Shown: positions 22,522 through 31,211 of the stretch, piece after piece | Position numbering within the stretch: the first letter of the stretch is position 1 | Layout of the letters: each line of letters begins with the position of its first letter | From: Nymphaea colorata | Taxonomy: Eukaryota > Streptophyta > Magnoliopsida > Nymphaeales > Nymphaeaceae | Length of the DNA: 31,211 bases | Direction: 5' to 3' | Assembly: GCF_008831285.2 (NCBI RefSeq) | Contig: NW_022204983.1 | Span: 1 to 31,211, forward strand | Program-made: the position numbers and the translations under genes | Notes under the pieces: generated by a model | What the model was told of the DNA's origin: nothing | Database searches by the model: none | What the model saw: the letters and a program-made list of their open reading frames with translations, nothing else

Positions 22522-24350
22522 ATGTCTTGTAGTTAACCTATTGTGTTTCACTTGTTATTACATCTTTGATCAATGATTTAAATGATTAAAACTTACAAGT
22601 TTGTATGGATATAAAGGAGACCTATGCATTAGTTTGATCCCTTGTAGTTAGTTCAATAAGTTGAACTATTTCTTAATTCTATGGTGATCGATATAAGGAA
22701 TTGAAATCACAAGTTCGTATCAATACGAGTGGGATTTAAGTGATTCATTTTATCACACATACGTAATTGAATGTGCTTAACTTGTTGTTACGTCTATATT
22801 AAATGATTTAGTAGATTAAAATCATAGGTTTGTATGAAAATGAATGATATTGGAGTGATTCATTTGGTGTCTTGTAAGTAACCTAATGTGTTTTACTTGT
22901 TATTACATATATTTGATCACTTATATTTAATTGAGAGATTAAGTGATTCATTTTCACTTGTTATTATATATAATTGATCACTTGTATTTAATTGAATGTG
23001 CGTGACCATTTCTTACTTACGTATAGAATGACCTAGTGCCTTTGATACCAGAAGTTCGTTTGGAATACATATATAATGAATGATTTAAATGATTGAAATC
23101 ACATGTTCATGTGGATACAAATGCGTGTAGTTAGTCCGATGAGTTGAATTTATTGTTACAACTATAGTGCACGATCTAAATGATTGAAATCACAAGTTCG
23201 TATCAATACAAGTGCGATTTAAGTGATTCAAATGATCACACATACTTAATTGAATGTGCTTAACTTGTTGTTACGTCCATATTAAATGATTTAGTATATT
23301 GAAATCATAGGTTTGTGTGGAAATGAATGAGATTTGAGTGATTCATTTGGTGTCTTGTAGGTAACGTAATATGTTTCACTTGTTATTACATATATTTGAT
23401 CACATATATTTAATTGAGAGATTAAATGATTCATTTTCACTTGTTATTACATATATTTGATCAATATATTCAATTGAGTGTGCATAGCAATTTGTTACAT
23501 ACGTATAGAATGCCTTAGTGGCTTGAAATAAAAAGTTCGTTTGGAAATGAATGAGAGTCAGGTCATTAAGTTGGTCCCTTACAGTTAATCTAGTGTATTT
23601 TACTTGTTATTACATCTATAATGAATTATTTAAATGATTGAAATCGCAAGTTCATATGGATACAAATGAGATCTATGCATTACTTTGAATGTGTGTAATT
23701 AGTCCGATGAGTTGAGATTGTTATTACATCTATAGTGAACGATCTAAAGGATTGAAATCACGCGTTCGTACCAATACAAGTGAGATTTAAATGATTCATA
23801 TGATCATGCATGCTTAATTGAATGTGTTTAACTTGAAAATGAATGAGATTCGAGTGATTCATTTGGTGTCTTATGGTTTACCTAATGTGTTTCAATAGTT
23901 GTTAAATTTATAATGATTCTTAATACGGATGTCCTTAACAAGTGATTCATTTGGTGTCTTATGGTTTACCTAATGTGTTTCACTTGTAATTTAATTGAAT
24001 GTGTTTAACAAGTTAATTAGGTTAACAATAGGGCACCAAATGAATCACTCAAATCTCATTTATTTTCATGCAAGCCTGTGATTTCAATATACTAAATCAT
24101 TTAACATGGATATAACAATAAGTCAAGTACATTCAATAAAGTATGCGTCATCATATGAATCACTTAAATCTGACTCGTATAGGTACGACTATATTCCACG
24201 ATCTAAAGGATTGAAATTACAAGTTCGTATCAATACAAGTGTGATTTAAGTGATTTAAATGATCACACATACTTAATTGAATGTGCTTAACTTATTGTTA
24301 CATCCATGTTGCTCGATTAAGTGAACTGAAATCACAAGTTTGTATGAAAA
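22522..24350 (+). repeat. 3.1-kb-type HOR remnant with internal losses
   Basis: This remnant resumes block I at the TTGTAGTTAACCTATTG type A unit. At about 23265-23285 GTTACGTCCATATTAAATG joins two type C subtypes, losing about one trimer plus the small block II inverted piece. The sister anchor is at 23558. At about 23830 TTTAACTTGAAAATGAATG marks a loss of roughly 60 bp within a type C unit. The inverted piece is at 24007-24188. At about 24350 it breaks off into a block I start. Substitutions are more frequent here than in the left part of the window. Confidence 0.85.
24007..24188 (-). repeat. Inverted piece, 22.5-24.35 kb remnant
   Basis: Same piece with substitutions AGTTAATTAGG, CAATATACTAAATC, GCGTCATCATATG and TATAGGTACG. 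Two of these are shared with the next copy at 26524. Confidence 0.9.
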
Positions 24351-27300
24351 CAAATGGTTGAAGTCACAAGTTTATATGGATACAAATGGTTGAAGTCACT
24401 ATATTTGTACACGTGTAGTTAGTCCGATGAGTTGAATTTGTTGTTACATCTATAGGGAACGTTCTAAAGGATTGAAATCATATGTTCGTACGAATACAAG
24501 TGAGATTTAAGTGATTCATATAATCATGCATACTTAATTGAATGTGTTCAACTTGTTGTTACGTCTATAATAAATTATTTAATAGATTGAAACCACAAGT
24601 TTGTGCGAAAATGAATGAGATTCGAGTGATTCATTTGGTGTCTTGTAGTTAACCTATTGTGTTTCACTTGTTATTACATTTTTTATCAATGATTTAAATG
24701 ATTAAAACTTACAAGTTTGTATGGATATATAGGAGACCTATGCATTAGTTTGATCTCTTGTAGTTAGTTCAATAAATTGAACTAGTTCTTACATCTATGG
24801 TGATCGATGTAAGGAATTGAAATCACAAGTTCGTATCAATATGAGTGAGATTTAAGTGATTTATTTTATCACACATACGTAATTGAATGTGCTTAACTTG
24901 TTGTTACGTTTATATTAAATGATCTAGTATATTAAAATCATAAGTTTGAATGAAAATGAATGATATTGGAGTGATTCATTTGGTGTCTTATAAGTAACTT
25001 AATGTGTTTCACTTGTTATTACATATATTTGGTCACTTATATATAATTGAGAGATTAAGTGATTCATTTTCACTTGTAATTACATATAATTGATCACCTG
25101 TATTTAATTGAATGTGCGTGACCATTTCTTACTTACGTATAGAATGACCTAGTGGCTTTGATACCAGAAGTTCGTTTGGAATACATATATAATGAATGAT
25201 TTAAATGATTGAAATCACATGTTCATGTGGATACAAACGCGTGTAGTTAGTCCGATGAGTTGAATTTATCGTTACAACTATAGTGCACGATCTAAATGAT
25301 TGAAATCACAAGTTCGTATCAATACAAGTGCGATTTAAGTGATTCAAATGATCACACATACTTAATTGAATGTGCTTAACTTGTTGTTACATCCATATTG
25401 CCAGATTAAGTGAATTCAAATCACAAGTTTGTGTGAAAATAAATGAGATTTGAGTGATTCATTTGGTGTCTTATAATTAACTTAATGTGTTTCACTCGTT
25501 ATGACATCTATGATCAACGATTTAAACGATAAAAACTCACAAGTTTATATGGATGTAAAGCAGACCTATGGATTAATTTAGTTTGATCCCTTGTAGTTTG
25601 TTCAATAAGTTGAACATGTGGTTACATCTCACTCATTTGTATCCATACGCTCACTAAATCACTCGTCTCAATACAAGTGAGATTTAAGTGATTCAGTTGA
25701 TCACGCATACTTAATTTAATGTGCTTAACTTGTTGTTACGTCTTTATTAAATGATTTAGTATATTGAAATCATAGGTTTGTATGGAAATGAATGAGATTT
25801 GAGTGATTCATTTGGTGTCTTGTAGGTAACCTAACATGTTTCACTTGTTATTACATATATATGACCACATATATTTAATTGAGAGATTAAATGATTCATT
25901 TTCACTTGTTATTACATATATTTGATCAATATATTTGATTGAGTGTGCGTAGCCATTTGTTACATACGTATAGAATGACTTAGTGGCTTGAAATAAGAAG
26001 TTCGTTTGGAAATGAATGAGAGTCAGGTCATTAAGTTGGTCCCTTACAGTTAATCTAGTGTATTTCACTTGTTATTACATCTATAATGAATGATTTAAAT
26101 GATTGAAATCGCAAGTTCATATGGATACAAATGGGATCTATGCACTATTTTGAATGCGTGTAATTAGTCCGATGAGTTGAATTTGTTGTTATATCTATAG
26201 TGAACGATCAAAAAGATTGAAATCACACGTTCGTACCAATACAAGTGAGATTTAAATGATTCATATGATCATGCATGCTTAATTGAATGTGTTTAACTTG
26301 TTGTTACATCTATATTAAATGATTTAGTAGATCGAAATCACAAGTTTATACGAAAATGAATGAGATTGGAGTGATTCATTTGGTGTCTTATGGTTTACCT
26401 AATGTGTTTCACTAGTTGTTACATTTATAATGATTCTTAATACAGATGTCCTTAACAAGTGATTCATTTGGTGTCATATCGTTAACCTAATGTGTTTCAC
26501 TTGTAAATTAATTGAATGTGCTTAACAAGTGAATTAGGTTAACAATAGGGCACCAAATGAATCACTCAAATCTCATTATTTTCATGCAAGCCTGTGATTT
26601 CAATATACTAAATCATTTAACATGGATATAACAATAAGTCAAGTACATTCAATAAAGTATGCGTCATCATATGAATCACTTAAATCTGACTCGTATTGGT
26701 ACGACTATATTCCATGATCTAAAGGATTGAAATTACAAGTTCGTATCAATACAAGTGTGATTTAAGTGATTTAAATGATCACACATACTTAATTGAATGT
26801 GCTTAACTTATTGTTACATCCATGTTGCTCGATTAAGTGAACTGAAATCACAAGTTTGTATGAAAATGAATGTGATTCGAGTGATTCATTTGGTGTCTTA
26901 TAGTAACCTAACGTGTTTCACATGTTATTACATCCATTATCAATTATTTAAATAATTAAAACACACAAGTTTATATGGATATAAAGGAGACCTATGCATG
27001 AGTTTGATCCTTTCTAGTTTGTACGATAAGTTGAACATGTTGTTACATCTATAGTGATCGATGCACAAGTTCTCATCAATACGTGTGAGATTTAAGTGAT
27101 TCAATTGATCACGCATATTTAGTTGAATGTACTTAACTTGTTGTTACGTTTATATTAAATGATTTAGTAAATTCAAATCATAGGTTTATATGAAAATGAA
27201 TGGGATTCGAGTAATTCATTTGGTGTCTTATAGGTAACTTAATGTGTTTCACTTGCTATTACATACATTTGATCACTTATGTTTAATCGAGAGATTATGT

Positions 27301-27431
27301 GATTCATTTTTACTTGTTCTTACATACATTTGATAACTTATATCTAATTGAATGTGCGCAACCATTTGTTACATATGTATAGAATGACTTAGTGGCTTGA
27401 AAAAAGAAGTCCGTTTGGAAATGAATGAGAG
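24351..27431 (+). repeat. 3.1-kb HOR copy starting inside the anchor unit
   Basis: The first anchor bases are missing. The copy opens with CAAATGGTTGAAGTCAC, which is repeated 31 bp later. The sister anchor is at 26023 and the inverted piece at 26524-26704. The copy is otherwise collinear with blocks I-II-III. It is marked by private substitutions (for example GACTATATTCCATGATC near 26704-26720) and few indels. Confidence 0.87.
26524..26704 (-). repeat. Inverted piece, 24.35-27.43 kb copy
   Basis: Same piece. It shares CAATATACTAAATC and GCGTCATCATATG with 24007-24188, which shows local relatedness of these two neighbours. Confidence 0.92.
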
Positions 27432-30400
27432 GCAAGTCACTATATTGGTCTACATCCATAATGAATGATTTAAATGGTTGAAATCACAAGTTTATATGGA
27501 TACAAATGGTTGAAGTCACTATATTTGTACACGTGTAGTTAGTCCGATGAGTTGAATTTATTGTTACATCTATAGGGAACGTTCTAAAGTATTGAAATCA
27601 CATGTTCGTAAGAATACAAGTGAGATTTAAGTGATTCATATAATCATGCATACTTAATTGAATGTGTTTAACTTGTTGTTACGTCTATAATAAATGATTT
27701 AGTAGATTGAAATCACAAGTTTGTAAGAAAATGAATGAGATTCGAGTGATTCATTTTGGTGTCTTGTGGTTAGCCTATTGTGTTTCACTTGTTATTACAT
27801 CTTTGATCAATGATTTAAATGATTAAAACTTACAAATTTGTATCGATATAAAGGAGACCTATGCATTAGTTTGATCCTTTGTAGTTAGTTCAATAAATTG
27901 AACTAGTTCTTACATCTATGGTGATCGATGTAAGGAATTGAAATCACAAGTTCGTATCAATACGAGTGGGATTTAAGTGATTCATTTTATCATACATACG
28001 TAATTGAATGTGCTTAACTTGTTGTTACGTCTATATTAAATGATTTAGTAGATTAAAATCAAAGGTTTGTATGAAAATGAATGCTATTGGAGTGATTCAT
28101 TTGGTGTCTTGTAAGTAACCTAATGTGTTTCACTTGTTATTACATATATTTGATTACTTATATTTAATTGAGAGATAAGTGATTCATTTTCACTTGTTAT
28201 TACATATAATTGATCACTTGTATTTAATTGAATCGCGTGACCATTTCTTACTTACGTATAGAATGACCTAGTGGCTTTGATACCAGAAGTTCGTTTGGAA
28301 TACATATATAATGAATGATTTAAATGATTGAAATCACATGTTCATGTGGATACAAATGCGTGTAGTTAGTCCGATGAGTTGAATTTATTGTTACAACTAT
28401 AGTGCACGATCTAAATGATTGAAATCACAAGTTCGTATCAATACAAGTGCGATTTAAGTGATTCAAATGATCACACATACTTAATTGAATGTGCTTAACT
28501 TGTTGTTACATCCATATTGCTAGATTAAGTGAATTCAAATCACAAGTTTGTGTGAAAATAAATGAGTTTGAGTGATTCATTTGGTGTCTTATAATTAACC
28601 TAATGTGTTTCATCGTTATGACATCTATGATCAACGATTTAAACGATAAAAACTCACAAGTTTATATGGATGTAAAGGAGACCTATGGATTATTTAGTTT
28701 GATCCCTTGTAGTTTGTTCAATAAGTTGAACATGTTGTTACATCTCACTCATTTGTATCCATACGCTCACTAAATCACTCGTCTCAATACGAGTGAGATT
28801 TAAGTGATTCATTTGATCACGCATACTTAATTGAATGTGCTTAACTTGTTGTTACGTCTATATTAAATGATTTAGTATATTGAAATCATAGATTTGTATG
28901 GAAATGAATGAGATTTGAGTGATTCATTTGGTGTCTTGTAGGTAACCTAATATGTTTCACTTGTTATTACATATATTTGATCACATATATTTAATTGAGA
29001 GATTAAATGATTCATTTTCACTTGTTATTACATATATTTGATCAATATATTTAATTGAGTGTGCGTAGCCATTTGTTACATACTATAGAATGCTTAGTGG
29101 CTTGAAATAAGAAGTTCGTTTGGAAATGAATGAGAGTCAGGTCATCAAGTTGGTCCCTTACAGTTAATCTAGTGCATTTCACTTGTTATTACATCTATAA
29201 TGAATGATTTAAATGATTGAAATCGCAAGTTCATATGGATACAAATGGATCTATGCATTACTTTGAATGCGTGTAATTAGTCCGATGAGTTGAATTTGTT
29301 GTTACATTATAGTGAACATCTAAAGGATTGAAATCACGCGTTCGTACCAATACAAGTGAGATTTAAATGATTCATATGATCATGCATGCTTAATTAATGT
29401 GTTTAACTTGTTGTTACATCTAATTAAATGATTTAGTCGATCGAAATCACAAGTTTGTATGAAAATGAATGAGATTCGAGTGATTCATTTGGTTCTTATG
29501 GTTTACCTAATGTGTTTCACTAGTTGTTACATTTATAATGATTCTTAATACGGATGTCCTTAACAAGTGATTCATTTGGTGTCATATAGTTAACCTAATG
29601 TGTTTCACTTGTAATTTAATTGAATGTGCTTAACAAGTGAATTAGGTTAACAATAGGCACCAAATGAATCACCAAATCTCATTCATTTTCATGCAAGCCT
29701 GTGATTTCAATCTACTAAATCATTTAACATGGATATAACAATAAGTCAAGTACATTCAATAAAGTATGCGTGATCATATGAATCACTTAAATCTGCTCGT
29801 ATTGGTACGACTATAGTGCACGATCTAAAGGATTGAAATTACAAGTTCGTATCAATACAAGTGCGATTTAAGTGATTCAAATGATCACACATACTTAATT
29901 GAATGTGCTTACTTATTGTTACATCCATGTTGCTTGATTAAGTGAACTGAAATCACAAGTTTGTATGAAAATGAATGTGATTCGAGTGATTCATTTGGTG
30001 TCTTATAGTTAACCTAACGTGTTTCACAGTTATTACATCCATGATCAATGATTTAAATAATTAAAACTCACAAGTTTATATGGATATAAAGGAGACCTAT
30101 GCATTAGTTTGATCCTTTCTAGTTTGTACGATAAGTTGAACATGTTGTTACATCTATAGTGATCGATGCACAAGTTCACATCAATACGAGTGGGATTTAA
30201 GTGATTCAATTGATCACACATATTTAATTGAATGTACTTAACTTTTGTTACGTTTATATTAAATGATTTAGTAAATTCAAATCATAGGTTTATATGAAAA
30301 TGAATGGGATTCGAGTGATTCATTTGGTGTCTTACAGGTAACTTAATGTGTTTCACTTGTTATTACATACATTGATCTCTTATGTTTAATCGAGAGATTA

Positions 30401-30534
30401 TGTGATTCATTTTTACTTGTTCTTACGTACATTTGATAACTTATATTTAATTGAATGTGCGTAACCATTTGTTACATACGTATAGAATGACTTAGTGGCT
30501 TGAAAAAAGAAGTCCGTTCGGAAATGAATGAGAG
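27432..30534 (+). repeat. Complete 3.1-kb HOR copy (3103 bp)
   Basis: The anchor at 27432 carries a G for T change and lacks the CCTTATAGTTAATCTAATG stretch. The sister anchor is at 29137, and the next anchor at 30535 closes the unit. Blocks I-II-III are complete and in order, and the inverted piece is at 29632-29810. Small base losses appear at 28590-28700 and 29270-29500. Confidence 0.9.
29632..29810 (-). repeat. Inverted piece, 27.43-30.53 kb copy
   Basis: Same piece. It has three single-base losses (AATAGGCACC, ATCACCAAATC, TCTGCTCG) but the sequence type of the left array. Confidence 0.92.
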
Positions 30535-31211
30535 TCAAGTCACTATATTGGTCCCTTATAGTTAATCTAATGTATTTCACTTGTTATTACATCTATAATG
30601 AATGATTTAAATGGTTGAAATCACAAGTTTATATGGATACAAATGGTTGAAGTCACTATATTTGTACACGTGTAGTTAGTCCGATGAGTTGAATTTGTTG
30701 TTACATCTATAGGGAACGTTCTAAAGGATTGAAATCACATGTTCGTACGAATACAAGTGAGATTTAAGTGATTCATATAATCATGCATACTCAATTGAAT
30801 GTGTTTAACTTGTTGTTACGTCTATAATAAAATGATTTACTAGATTGAAATCACAAGTTTGTGCGAAAATGAATGAGATTCGAGTGATTCATTTGGTGTC
30901 TTGTAGTTAGCCTATTGTGTTTCACTTGTTATTACATCTTTGATAATGACTTAAATGATAAAACTTACAAGTTGTATGGATATAAAGGAGACCTATGCAT
31001 TAGTTGATCCCTGTAGTTAGTTCAATAATTGAACTAGTTCTTACATGTATGGTGATCGATGTAAGGAATTGAAATCACAAGTTCGTATCATACGAGTGGG
31101 ATTTAGTGATTCATTTTATCACACATACGTAATTGAATGTGCTTAACTTGTTGTTACGTCTATATTAAATGATTTAGTGATTAAAATCATAGGTTTGTAT
31201 GAAAATGAATG
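30535..31211 (+). repeat. Partial HOR copy, cut by the window end
   Basis: This is the start of the next block I. Its units follow the same order as 5906-6590. Base losses cluster at 30940-31180 (for example AGTTGATCCCTGTAG for AGTTTGATCCCTTGTAG). Confidence 0.9.

Larger units (their letters stand above)
1..31211. repeat. Satellite array with nested higher-order repeats, filling the window
   Basis: The whole window is built from diverged copies of one AT-rich unit of about 115 bp. Cores such as CTTGTTGTTAC, CTTGTTATTACAT and TTGAAATCACAAG recur at near-regular spacing from end to end. Core positions 5951, 6065, 6180, 6295, 6411, 6525 and 6640 are 114-116 bp apart. Units are grouped into ABC trimers (about 345 bp), then blocks of 0.83-1.4 kb, then a HOR of 3.1-3.15 kb or a derived 1.655-kb HOR. 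I see no unique sequence longer than about 100 bp, no gene and no transposon. Such organisation is typical of eukaryotic centromeric or heterochromatic satellites. The family and species are not recognised. Confidence 0.96.

Noticed and set aside
25841-26068. Minus-strand open frame of 75 codons
   Set aside because: This is the same satellite phase as 4338-4541. It is longer only because a T to C change at about 25865 (GATCA to GACCA) turns the stop TGA into TGG. This is an accidental extension, not a gene.
1-31211. CRISPR array, because of short words repeated at intervals
   Set aside because: The stretches between repeated words are themselves repeated, so there are no unique spacers. The spacing is 115 bp and the composition is that of a eukaryotic satellite.

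Overview
The window appears to be one continuous block of AT-rich tandem satellite DNA (roughly 70 % A+T by eye, not counted). I found no gene, RNA gene, transposon or CRISPR array. This points to a eukaryotic genome, in a centromeric, pericentromeric or other heterochromatic array. I do not recognise the satellite family and cannot name the species; a plant is plausible but unproven. There is no telomere-like motif and no recognisable retroelement.

The repeat is nested on four scales. (1) The basic unit is about 115 bp, measured as 114-116 bp between successive copies of a 'CTTGTTGTTAC'-type core. (2) Three diverged 115-bp types (A, B, C here) alternate as an ABC trimer of about 345 bp. (3) Trimers and partial units are grouped into blocks that end in a conserved delimiter ('TATAGAATGACYTAGTGGCTT'-like, where Y is C or T). 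Block I is about 914 bp, block II about 829 bp and block III about 1405 bp. (4) I+II+III make a higher-order repeat (HOR) of about 3.1-3.15 kb. Blocks II and III each contain inverted material, the larger being a 180-bp backwards piece in block III.

Layout: 1-14.77 kb holds 3.1-kb HOR copies with variants: a trimer deletion near 3.45 kb, a three-copy 0.82-kb expansion at 6.47-8.95 kb, and a junction with a 21-T run at 10.7 kb that restarts the repeat about 1.1 kb earlier in phase. 14.78-22.07 kb holds a different, shorter HOR of about 1.655 kb in four full copies plus a partial one. It equals the 3.1-kb HOR with two fixed internal deletions (about 465 and 1030 bp). 22.07-24.35 kb is a patchwork of breakpoints. 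24.35-31.21 kb returns to the 3.1-kb HOR.

The copies show two kinds of difference. In several patches (about 0.6-0.9, 3.3-3.5, 7.5-8.1, 10.2-10.9 and 13.1-14.5 kb) the differences are mostly loss of single bases, often in short homopolymers, as expected from uncorrected long-read consensus. The 1.655-kb array and the 22-28 kb region differ mainly by substitutions. Part of the apparent variation may therefore be assembly quality rather than biology. The only open frames of note lie on the minus strand at one phase of the HOR, start at GTG and are broken in sister copies. I treat them as satellite shadows.
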